DNA from: an uncultured Demequina sp.
Lineage (GTDB): Bacteria > Actinomycetota > Actinomycetes > Actinomycetales > Demequinaceae
NCBI GenBank assembly: GCA_937925595.1
Contig: CALALQ010000447.1
Location: 1-5,799, forward strand
Reading direction: 5' to 3'
Length of the DNA: 5,799 bases
Part shown: piece after piece, positions 1 to 5,785 of the stretch
How positions within the stretch are numbered: the first letter of the stretch is position 1
How the letters are laid out: each line of letters opens with the position of its first letter
Position numbers and translations under genes: made by a program
The notes under the pieces: generated by a model
Told to the model about the DNA's origin: nothing
What the model saw: the letters and a program-made list of their open reading frames with translations, nothing else
Databases searched by the model: none

Positions 1-644
1 CCGCGTCGGAGAGGCGGGTGTGGCGGGTGTGTTCGGAGAACGAGATCTTCAGCGCTTTCGTCCGCAAGCGCCGCGGCAAAGGGCGCCTGGTCGGCCCGCC
101 CGTGCGCGACGATCTCGTCAGACGGGACTTCACCGCGACCGGCCCTGACCGGCTCTGGCTCACCGACATCTCCGAGCACCCGACCAGCGAGGGGAAGGTC
201 TACCTCTGCGCCGTCAAGGACGTCTGGTCGAACCGGATCGTCGGGTACTCGATCAACGAACGGATGACCTCAGAGCTCGCCGTCTCGGCCCTGCGGATGG
301 CGATCCAGCGTCGCAGCCCGACCTGCACGACCGTTCACAGCGATAGGGGCAGTCAGTTCCGCTCGCGGCGCTTCCAAGCCGAACTCGACCGGCACGGACT
401 CGTCGGTTCCATGGGCAGAGTCGGCGCGGCCGGTGACAACGCCGCGATGGAATCGTTCTTCGCGCTGCTGCAGAAGAACGTGCTCAACAGCCGCCGCTGG
501 TCCACCCGAGACGACCTCCGCCTCGCGATCGTGACCTGGATCGAGCTGACCTATCACCGGCGTCGCCGGCAACGTGTCCTCGGCAAGTTGACGCCCATCG
601 AGTTCGAAGCCATCATGACCACACAAGCCGCATCCGCGGCCTAA
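1..644 (+). CDS. IS3-family transposase OrfB, 5'-truncated by window edge
   Basis: C-terminal part of an IS3-family DDE transposase (rve integrase core), which catalyses strand transfer of its insertion sequence. The frame is open to the first base of the window. The residues before the GTG at 18 (A-S-E-R-R before V-W-R-V-C-S) continue the typical OrfB sequence, so that GTG is not the real start and the gene begins upstream. Counting from the GTG at 18, the catalytic triad is D50 (in LWLTDIS), D109 (in VHSDRGSQF) and E145 (in AMESFF). D109 and E145 are separated by exactly 35 residues, the classic DD(35)E spacing. The end (LTPIEFE, then a short tail and TAA) is normal for the family, so the catalytic half looks intact. 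An OrfA/helix-turn-helix gene would be expected upstream, outside the window. The element converges on the minus-strand cluster to its right. IS3-family assignment is confident; no exact IS name is claimed. Confidence 0.95.
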   Translation, partial: ASERRVWRVCSENEIFSAFVRKRRGKGRLVGPPVRDDLVRRDFTATGPDRLWLTDISEHPTSEGKVYLCAVKDVWSNRIVGYSINERMTSELAVSALRMAIQRRSPTCTTVHSDRGSQFRSRRFQAELDRHGLVGSMGRVGAAGDNAAMESFFALLQKNVLNSRRWSTRDDLRLAIVTWIELTYHRRRRQRVLGKLTPIEFEAIMTTQAASAA

Positions 645-650
645 CGAGAA

Positions 651-677
651 GAGTCACCAAGACCTTCAGCAGTCCCC
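651..677 (+). repeat. Probable right terminal inverted repeat of the IS3-family element
   Basis: IS3-family elements normally end a few tens of bases after the orfB stop. Starting 7 nt after the TAA there is a segment containing CACCAAGACCTTCAGCAG and ending in a C run. It resembles the right ends I know from related actinobacterial IS3 elements, which carry a CTTCAGCAG core followed by C-rich bases. The left end is outside the window, so neither the matching inverted repeat nor a target duplication can be seen. The exact outer boundary (about 674-678) is a guess. Confidence 0.5.
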
Positions 678-1125
678 GCCTTCGAGGTGCACGGCTTGGC
701 GGTGCCAGTGGGTCGGGGCAACATGTCCGCCCTCACCACGATCGTCGATCCTGTCCTGGATCGATGAGTAGATGTCGGTTGCGGTGTCCGGCTACATCGG
801 CTAGGGGTCGCGGCGCTGTTCTCCCTTGTCCGCAACTACCCGCCCAGCGGGGCCAGTTTCGCCGTCGGCCCCTACACTCGCTGCCGTTGGACGCTTCTGA
901 CAGCCATGTTCATGGGGTCTGCCGGCGCGGGTATAGCGCCCGTGCAAGAGCCAACAGCACCGCGCACCCGGCGCAAAACGCGGCTTGTGGTGGGTCTCAT
1001 CGTGGGTAGGTTGAGGCGCGCAGGATCTCAGAGCTTAGGGAACTCGCGAGAGAACTCATGTGGTTTGGGCATGCCTCCGCAAGAATGCGCCGTTTCTCCC
1101 TGAACTGGGCGGGCGCCACCCTCGA
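678..1125. other. Gene-free stretch between the IS end and the convergent minus-strand cluster
   Basis: No convincing gene lies here on either strand. The frames starting at 764, 906 and 1058 are short, arginine- or cysteine-rich, lack a ribosome binding site and match no family I recognise. A coding-like scrap at 681-767 reads in the same frame as the transposase, is GC-rich at third codon positions and ends in TGA. It could be a remnant of a gene broken by the IS. A perfect inverted repeat sits at 745-764 and an 8-bp palindrome (CTCGCGAG) at 1043-1050. I see no strong terminator with a T run after the stop of the large minus-strand gene at 1126. A short CGCA/TGCG stem about 35-50 nt beyond that stop is weak and has no T tract. 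No tRNA or other RNA gene is recognisable. Confidence 0.6.
745..764. repeat. Inverted repeat, 7-bp perfect arms, 6-nt loop
   Basis: TCGATCC at 745-751 is the exact reverse complement of GGATCGA at 758-764, with TGTCCT between them. It lies about 100 nt past the transposase stop. No T tract follows on either strand, so it is not a classic intrinsic terminator. It could be a weak transcript-end hairpin, a protein-binding site or chance. Confidence 0.45.
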
Positions 1126-3558
1126 TCACGATGGGGCGGCCGATGCTCCGTTTGAGGCCAGTCCCGCTAGCAAGTTTGCCCACGCCGCTGCGACGGCGCC
1201 GCGTTCGGTTGGCGTTGGTATGAGAGAACTAAGGCTGCCGAAGTAGTCAGCGAGAATCAGCTCGAACCCGCCGATCGTATACAGAGTTGCGCCGTCTAGG
1301 AAGAAGTTGGACGAACTTAGGGCGTCTTCAGCGGCCGCCTTCGCGTTCGCGTAACTTGAGCCGAATCGATCGGCGTAGAAGGCCTGATACCGCCACAGCG
1401 GATCGCTAGCGATCGCTGATCGAACGGAACGCACAACCGCATCGAGCGGTTGATTTGGGGCGTCGGCCATCAGCCCGCCGATGTGATAGCCGTCGATGTC
1501 GCCGACGAGGTCGTCGAAGCTAAACGAACCCTGCGTGGCGACATTGGAGTCTCTGCGACCGAGGCGCGAGGCGAACCAGTTGTAGATGGACGCGTAGGAC
1601 GTGGGTCGTGGGCTCGCGTGTGCGGTCACGTACTCCGCCCACAGCGATGCTAGATCGAGGGACCATCCCCCCAGGTCAGCAGCGGTAACAGTTGAGGGGG
1701 AGGTGGGTCGACCCCATAGCGCGTACCCGCGTGCTGTGACCGCCATATGGCTTGTTCCCGCGGGTGTCCCGCCTGGTACCGCGTACTTGTCGACGAAGGC
1801 CGTTTCCGCGGTAGGGCTCTCTGCGGCCGCCGCAATACCAGGAAAGGTGATGTACAGATCGTGTTCAGGTGTAGCGATGTCGCCCGGGGGTGGGAGATAG
1901 AGAGCGAACTGCGTGGAGGTGTAGCCGGCCTCTTTGCTCTGGATGTACCAGAGGACCGCGTGAGCCTGTCCTCTCGCGTTGACGGCCGGGCTTGTCGTCT
2001 CGGCAAGAACGACCGCGTGGGTGATCATCCAGTAGAACGCGTCCCATTGGCCGTCGACGATGGGTGCGGCGTCGACATCGAACTGGCCCGCTGGTGCGGC
2101 ACGCACCGATTGGACGTTCTTGTCGATTTCCATGCTGGTACCAGCAAGCGTGAGATTCTGGATCTGGTCATAGGACCACGACGGCGGCAACGCGAAGCCG
2201 AGGTTGCCGCTCCATCCCCAGGACATGGACGCGATGAAGGCCTCCGCGGCGAGCCCTGCATTGATGACGCGCGCGCAGACGTTTCGGGTCCCATAGATGC
2301 CCACCTCGTAGGGCACCCGCGTCCTCGCCAACCCATCAGCCACGCCCTGGAAGAACGGGATGATTCGGCTTGAGATGCCGTCGTCGGTGGCGTCATAGTC
2401 CACGGCGAAGAACACGGTGACGCCCGATTTGAAGCCGAGCTGTCTGAGACGTCGAGCGGCCTGAAAGGCGTGGTTCACGCCTTTCTCATATGTGAAGTCC
2501 GCTGGGGCGGTGTTCGATTCCTGCATGATCGGGAAGGTGTCGAGGCCCGCGGCGAAGATTGCTTGAAGCTCTCCAGGGATGTATCGCTTGGACGTGACCG
2601 TGAGGTAGCGCCCGACGGTGCGGTAGCCGTTCGCGAACAGCGCGGAGCAGAGCGCCGGCGTCAACTGAGTGGACATGTCACTTGCGATGCCCGGCCGTGT
2701 TTCGTCACCGGTACTCACGAGTAGCGACGCCCAAGTACGGAAGTCTCCCGATCCGTGGACGGGGAGTTCCGCGTAGGTCTGAAACTCCCGCGTCACGATG
2801 TCAGTGCTGCCATCGAAGGAACCGCTGAACGGCGAGGCGTACCCGTTGAAACGTAGCGCCCCTTGGAACAGCCGCACCCAGTTCTTCGAGAAGTCGCTAC
2901 TTCCGATCGCTACTCCGCCCTGCGAGGAGATGCCGCTTTTGGTGCCGGAGCCGAAGTTCCCGTTCGCCACGCCATCCGCCATGCCGATCTCGTACTGGAT
3001 CGCATACATCAGTCCTTGCTGGGTGTTGCGGGAGAACAGCCCGTCGCACGGCAGGATGGCGAAGTCTCTCCGGTGGGAGTACTTCCCGTTCAGCCACTGC
3101 TGAACGTCACGCACCGACGCTGTACCTCCGCTCAGGAGAACGTAGGCATCCATCGTCAATAGCGACCGCATCACCTTCGGGCCGATGCTTGGTGTGCTCG
3201 CGAGACCCATAGCGGTGGTCATGCTCATGACCGACGCCTGAACCGTGAGGTCATAGGTCCCGGAGGACCAACCCCCCGAGTACCCTTTGCACCAGAGGCC
3301 CCCTTGCGCGATCCGGACGATGTTGCTGTTCGTCGTCGAGCCACTGACAGCTCCAACCTGCGTCGTAAACGCAGACAGCGTTCCTGCCCCAAAGTTCGTC
3401 GACAAGGTAGTGATACCCAGTTCGATCTGGAGGGCCCGCGTCAGCCCGTAGATCGTCGTCCACCCTGTAAGACCATTCTCGGGAACTGCTACCCACTGAG
3501 AGTGCGCGCCGTAGGTCGAGTTCAGCCAGGTCTGCGTCTCGAGTACTTTGAGGTCCAC
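1126..3558 (-). CDS. Peptidoglycan-binding-like / DUF1906 glycoside-hydrolase-like protein with novel C-terminal domain
   Basis: Residues are numbered from the GTG at 3564 (812 aa). Two homologous modules open the protein (about 8-137 and 152-287). Each has a WLN-x-x-Y start, a Q-x-E-[IL]-G helix, N-F-G-x-G-T and a Q-G-x-L stretch, like modules seen beside DUF1906 in Gram-positive peptidoglycan-binding-like proteins. DUF1906, the Rv2525c-like TIM-barrel glycoside-hydrolase-like domain, spans about 291-487: GIASD with D296, GRY at 318-320, MQES with E349, FAVDYD with D389 and D391, GIYG at 422-425, and EIDKN with D481. Residues about 495-812 form an unassigned alpha-rich domain with SHMAVTARGYALWG (605-618), GGWSLDL (632-638) and FDDLVGDIDGY (683-693). 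There is no signal peptide or membrane segment. Start choice: AGGAG at 3567-3571 is 7 nt from the GTG at 3558 but only 1 nt from the GTG at 3564, so 3558 (810 aa) is preferred. The upstream gene ends in a GTGA overlap with the 3564 start, suggesting coupled translation. Wall binding or hydrolysis is inferred; enzymatic activity of DUF1906 proteins is uncertain. Confidence 0.9.
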   Translation of the reverse strand: MDLKVLETQTWLNSTYGAHSQWVAVPENGLTGWTTIYGLTRALQIELGITTLSTNFGAGTLSAFTTQVGAVSGSTTNSNIVRIAQGGLWCKGYSGGWSSGTYDLTVQASVMSMTTAMGLASTPSIGPKVMRSLLTMDAYVLLSGGTASVRDVQQWLNGKYSHRRDFAILPCDGLFSRNTQQGLMYAIQYEIGMADGVANGNFGSGTKSGISSQGGVAIGSSDFSKNWVRLFQGALRFNGYASPFSGSFDGSTDIVTREFQTYAELPVHGSGDFRTWASLLVSTGDETRPGIASDMSTQLTPALCSALFANGYRTVGRYLTVTSKRYIPGELQAIFAAGLDTFPIMQESNTAPADFTYEKGVNHAFQAARRLRQLGFKSGVTVFFAVDYDATDDGISSRIIPFFQGVADGLARTRVPYEVGIYGTRNVCARVINAGLAAEAFIASMSWGWSGNLGFALPPSWSYDQIQNLTLAGTSMEIDKNVQSVRAAPAGQFDVDAAPIVDGQWDAFYWMITHAVVLAETTSPAVNARGQAHAVLWYIQSKEAGYTSTQFALYLPPPGDIATPEHDLYITFPGIAAAAESPTAETAFVDKYAVPGGTPAGTSHMAVTARGYALWGRPTSPSTVTAADLGGWSLDLASLWAEYVTAHASPRPTSYASIYNWFASRLGRRDSNVATQGSFSFDDLVGDIDGYHIGGLMADAPNQPLDAVVRSVRSAIASDPLWRYQAFYADRFGSSYANAKAAAEDALSSSNFFLDGATLYTIGGFELILADYFGSLSSLIPTPTERGAVAAAWANLLAGLASNGASAAPS

Positions 3559-3560
3559 AG

Positions 3561-4496
3561 TCACGCTCCTAATGTGTCGAGCTCGAGAGCCGCGCCGGAC
3601 TCGGTCACTGACGCGACTTCATATCGGCCCGTCTCGCGAGCGGATGCCCATTGCGCGGCTGTTGCACGTAGTTGCACGATCCCGGGGTTCACGTTGGACC
3701 TCCCCAGAGACGTTCGCGTGTCAGGTCCGACGAAGCGCACTTCTTTCGTTTCGCCGCTCTTGAGCGGGAGTTCGAGCACGAAGCTCGCTTGCCTTGCTTT
3801 TGTAGACTGGGTTCTCAGCCCGTGGTCCATTTGCGGACGTTCACGGTCTGGATTCGTGTGGGTGACTGCAATTTCGATACCAGCAGGAGCGGGATGCGGA
3901 CCAACGCTCCGCACGACAATGAGATCGCACATTACGCCAGAGTCCGCCGCCGACCACGTGGCGCTTAGCTCAACTCCCCACGGCGTCGCCTGAATACGCT
4001 GCGGGGTAGAGACCAATCGATGATCGTCCGCCGCGCTGACGGCGACGACTGTCGCTGTGACGCGGTCGACAGCATCTTCCGGATAACGCGCTAGCGCTCG
4101 GACTACGGGGATGATCTGAGACGCACGACTCAACTCACGAACGCGGGCGCGCCCCTCGCCCGCCGATACGGTCGCCCTTCCGAAGGCCCCACCGTTGCCG
4201 AGAGTGAACACGTCGTCTAGGGCGAAGAGCCGCTCGTCCCAGGTGAAGTCGACTTCCCGTACCTCGCGAACAGTCCTGAGATCAATTGCGCCCGGGAACT
4301 CAACCTGAATGCGTTGGCTCCAGTCCGCAGTGAAGCAAGATGCCACCGCCGCAGCGCCGACGGCCCGCGCGCGCCCCCCGGAAACGGCCGACGCCGCGGC
4401 GGCCCTTGTCGGGTCAACCTGCAGCGCTATCGAGCCTGCGACGACCCCCGAGAAGGCTATGAAGGCGCGGCGGCTCATCGTCTTCGTGCTGCGCAT
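3561..4496 (-). CDS. Tat-exported protein of unknown family
   Basis: A 311-aa protein I do not recognise. The N-terminus is a clear twin-arginine signal: S8-R9-R10-A11-F12-I13, then a hydrophobic core at about 12-25 and an alanine-rich A-x-A cleavage region at about 32-37, giving a mature protein of roughly 275 residues folded before export. No lipobox is seen. The mature part reads as mostly beta (alternating hydrophobic stretches such as VELSATW, IEIAVTHT and ASFVLELPL), with cysteines near residues 54 and 190, so an Ig-like or carbohydrate/wall-binding fold is possible but unproven. Start: ATG at 4496 with GGAGA 5 nt upstream; an alternative ATG at 4478 (just before SRRAF) has a poorer ribosome binding site. 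The TGA overlaps the first possible GTG of the DUF1906 gene, so the two are very probably co-translated partners at the cell envelope. It follows the 205-aa membrane-protein gene by 92 nt. Confidence 0.85.
   Translation of the reverse strand: MRSTKTMSRRAFIAFSGVVAGSIALQVDPTRAAAASAVSGGRARAVGAAAVASCFTADWSQRIQVEFPGAIDLRTVREVREVDFTWDERLFALDDVFTLGNGGAFGRATVSAGEGRARVRELSRASQIIPVVRALARYPEDAVDRVTATVVAVSAADDHRLVSTPQRIQATPWGVELSATWSAADSGVMCDLIVVRSVGPHPAPAGIEIAVTHTNPDRERPQMDHGLRTQSTKARQASFVLELPLKSGETKEVRFVGPDTRTSLGRSNVNPGIVQLRATAAQWASARETGRYEVASVTESGAALELDTLGA
3567..3571 (-). promoter_or_regulatory. Ribosome binding site that decides the start of the DUF1906 gene
   Basis: AGGAG on the minus strand, inside the last codons of the upstream Tat-protein gene. 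Spacing is 7 nt to the GTG at 3558 and only 1 nt to the GTG at 3564. This favours the inner GTG, although the outer one makes a GTGA stop/start overlap with the upstream gene. Confidence 0.7.
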
Positions 4497-4501
4497 GTCG
4501 T

Positions 4502-4506
4502 CTCCG
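4502..4506 (-). promoter_or_regulatory. Ribosome binding site of the Tat-protein gene
   Basis: GGAG within CGGAGA on the minus strand, 5 nt before the ATG at 4496. It supports that start over the internal ATG at 4478. Confidence 0.65.
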
Positions 4507-4517
4507 CATCTGCAGGG

Positions 4518-4548
4518 TGTTGCGTTCGTAGCGCCCTGTATAGCAACA
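4518..4548. repeat. Inverted repeat in the leader of the Tat-protein gene
   Basis: TGTTGC at 4518-4523 and GCAACA at 4543-4548 are exact reverse complements around a 19-nt spacer, 22 nt upstream of the ATG at 4496. On the minus strand the spacer begins with TATACA preceded by TGC, which looks like an extended -10 element, so the repeat could be an operator over a promoter. No good -35 is visible. It could equally be a leader hairpin. Confidence 0.35.
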
Positions 4549-4549
4549 A

Positions 4550-4568
4550 GCCCACGTGCCGTGTGGGC
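4550..4568 (-). terminator. Possible weak terminator hairpin after the membrane-protein gene
   Basis: GCCCAC (4550-4555) and GTGGGC (4563-4568) form a perfect 6-bp stem with a 7-nt loop, 20 nt past the TAG of the 205-aa gene. On the minus strand it is followed by TTGTTG, a poor U tract. If it terminates at all it would be partial. A CACGTG-type regulator site is an alternative. Confidence 0.3.
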
Positions 4569-4588
4569 CGCGCCCGACGATTGATCGG

Positions 4589-5206
4589 CTATCCGCAGCT
4601 CGTGCCCTCACCCGAGAGCATGAGCACAGGGGCAAGGTCAAGTGTGTTGTCAGAGCCTGGACGTGATTGGAAGTAGCGAACCTCCACCGAACCATTGACC
4701 ATTCGAGCCTCATATCCGCCGTCGTAGAACGGTCGGTACCAGTCGTCGGTCACGATGGACGCGACCTGGTAGAGAAGGAACCCCTGCTGACGGTAGATCT
4801 TGCCGCTACCCCACGTGTCGTCAACGACATAGGGAGTGGTGCAGTTCGGGACCTCCAGGGCGACGAGCGGCGTCGGTGACACAAGCAGAATGGTCAGTCC
4901 GACGGGGATGATCGCCATGCCTGGGATCGAGCTCAGCCAACGCCCCTTCCTGGGGATCATCGCAAAGAGGCACGTCAATCCGAGCAGCGCGATCAAGAGT
5001 GCAACCAACGCTGCGTCGTAGCCTTGCAACCCGGCGATGACCAGCTTGCGCGCCTCGTCGTTGACGATGACCGCGGCAACTATCAGAGCAGTCGCGAGAG
5101 ATGTCGTCACGCCAAGAAGCCAGGCAAGGCAATTTCGAAGAGCCCGCGAACCTTGGCCCGGGGGCGGGACGGTGTATTGGTCGTTCCGTTCAGGGCGTTC
5201 GGTCAT
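4589..5206 (-). CDS. Three-helix membrane protein with extracytoplasmic C-terminal domain
   Basis: A 205-aa protein I do not recognise. The first 25 residues are polar (TERPERNDQ, PPP) with R21 and R24 before the first membrane segment. Predicted helices are about 26-48, 64-84 and 93-117. The loop after helix 2 is basic (R86, K87, R89), which by the positive-inside rule puts the N-terminus and this loop in the cytoplasm and the last 85-90 residues outside. That outer domain has C122 near its start and C204 at the very end, which could form a disulphide closing the domain, and many aromatic residues (DDWYRPFYDGGYEAR). The start at ATG 5206 is the only reasonable one, but GGAG is only 1 nt upstream, too close for normal initiation; GATAGT sits 6 nt before the ATG, so a leaderless transcript is possible. 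It is followed by the Tat-protein gene after 92 nt and is probably functionally linked. Confidence 0.85.
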   Translation of the reverse strand: MTERPERNDQYTVPPPGQGSRALRNCLAWLLGVTTSLATALIVAAVIVNDEARKLVIAGLQGYDAALVALLIALLGLTCLFAMIPRKGRWLSSIPGMAIIPVGLTILLVSPTPLVALEVPNCTTPYVVDDTWGSGKIYRQQGFLLYQVASIVTDDWYRPFYDGGYEARMVNGSVEVRYFQSRPGSDNTLDLAPVLMLSGEGTSCG

Positions 5207-5512
5207 GCTCCGACTATCGCTCAGGTGGCTGAAAGATGCCCGTTCGGGTCGCTGCCGGTCAAGCCCGAGCGCGGTCAGGACCTCCGCGGGCCGCGCGCAC
5301 GCCTCGCGACGGTCCTGCGCTGTTCGGGGAGCAGAGACGCTCGAAGGAAGAGGGCTCAGATTTCATTCATTTGAGGGATGCACCAGAGGGAGCATGGGCC
5401 AGTACCCATTCAGACCCGCTGGTGCGTAGCGCGGAGGACGGAGGACGCTCCCGCGCTAACGCATCCATGAGGCGGCCTCGAGCGCCACGGCGATAGCGCA
5501 GCCGGAGGGGAC
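5207..5512. other. Intergenic region between the repeat-protein gene and the membrane-protein gene
   Basis: No gene is supported here. Frames across it are continuations of out-of-frame ORFs rich in arginine. It holds a GC-rich inverted repeat (5427-5458), a small AT-rich island around 5357-5376 (TTTCATTCATTTG) that stands out in GC-rich DNA and might be part of a promoter, and a -10-like GATAGT (minus strand, 5213-5218) directly before the ATG of the membrane protein. No convincing -35/-10 pair was found. Confidence 0.5.
5427..5458. repeat. GC-rich inverted repeat with tandem GGAGGAC in the loop
   Basis: TAGCGCGG (5427-5434) and CCGCGCTA (5451-5458) are perfect 8-bp arms around a 16-nt spacer. 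Two adjacent copies of GGAGGAC (5433-5439, 5440-5446) overlap the left arm and fill most of the spacer. It lies 54 nt past the stop of the 86-aa gene on the minus strand, where a hairpin could end transcription, but no T tract follows. Confidence 0.45.
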
Positions 5513-5773
5513 CTAGAGGTTCAGGTTGTGCGCTCGCGCCAGGAGGTCAGCGATGTCGTGGAGACCCTGACGACGGAGGTAGGGGATGTAGTGCGTCATG
5601 GGTGGCGGATTGGAGCGATACGGGTTCGCATCAGCACCGGCCCATAGCCCGCCCCCGGGCAGGGCAGAGAGCCCTCCGCCGGGAAGAGTTGACAGCCCTC
5701 CCCCGGGGAGCGTGGACAGCCCGCCGCCAGGGAGCGTGGATCCGTTCCGTGCCCACGTGTTGCGTTGCGCCAT
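5513..5773 (-). CDS. Small octapeptide-repeat protein
   Basis: An 86-aa protein of unknown family. Layout: a short polar head (1-11), four perfect-length tandem octapeptides at residues 12-43 (STLPGGGL three times, then SALPGGGL), a proline/asparagine-rich linker (WAGADANPYRSNPPP, 44-58) and a C-terminal stretch (60-86, HYIPYLRRQGLHDIADLL...) that would form an amphipathic helix. There is no signal peptide or membrane segment. The ATG at 5773 has a perfectly placed AGGAG 7 nt upstream (5781-5785), good evidence that it is a real gene. The four repeats differ at many third codon positions while the peptide is conserved, so selection appears to act on the protein. It is the first minus-strand gene in the window. 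About 300 nt separate it from the membrane-protein gene, so membership in the same operon is not shown. A low-complexity structural or adaptor role is possible; function is unknown. Confidence 0.78.
   Translation of the reverse strand: MAQRNTWARNGSTLPGGGLSTLPGGGLSTLPGGGLSALPGGGLWAGADANPYRSNPPPMTHYIPYLRRQGLHDIADLLARAHNLNL
5645..5740 (-). repeat. Four tandem 24-bp coding repeats
   Basis: Units 5717-5740, 5693-5716, 5669-5692 and 5645-5668 each encode S-[TA]-L-P-G-G-G-L. The DNA units differ mainly at synonymous positions: Ser is TCC, TCC, TCA, TCT and the internal Leu is CTC, CTC, CTT, CTG. This is therefore an old repeat kept at the protein level, not recent slippage. Confidence 0.9.
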
Positions 5774-5780
5774 CGGCGTG

Positions 5781-5785
5781 CTCCT
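5781..5785 (-). promoter_or_regulatory. Ribosome binding site of the octapeptide-repeat gene
   Basis: AGGAG on the minus strand, 7 nt before the ATG at 5773. It fixes the start of this short gene and supports that it is translated. Confidence 0.75.

Noticed and set aside
270..626. 118-aa minus-strand open frame
   Set aside because: Antisense to the transposase catalytic core, which has intact motifs.
772..806. Possible serine-recombinase N-terminus (SGYIG-like words) or tRNA-like fold
   Set aside because: The frame stops at once after GYIG and no cloverleaf can be drawn.
764..1009. 81-aa plus-strand open frame
   Set aside because: Arg/Cys/His-rich with no ribosome binding site or recognisable family.
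1043..1050. CTCGCGAG palindrome
   Set aside because: Short and expected by chance in GC-rich DNA; nothing around it supports a site.
906..1103. 65-aa plus-strand open frame with a hydrophobic start
   Set aside because: The first residues look faintly signal-like, but there is no ribosome binding site before either ATG and the rest is basic low-information sequence.
1747..2373. 208-aa plus-strand open frame
   Set aside because: Antisense to the DUF1906 gene. It mirrors its codon pattern and has an Arg/Gly/Asp-rich composition typical of a shadow frame.
3304..3993. 229-aa plus-strand open frame
   Set aside because: It runs antisense across the two well-supported minus-strand genes, is rich in Arg/Ser/Thr, and has no family resemblance; a shadow of GC-rich coding.
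5037..5429. 130-aa plus-strand open frame spanning the intergenic region
   Set aside because: Its first part is antisense to the membrane-protein gene, it is very Arg/Ser-rich, and it has no ribosome binding site.
5645..5740. CRISPR-like array
   Set aside because: The repeats are contiguous 24-bp units with no spacers and encode an in-frame peptide repeat.
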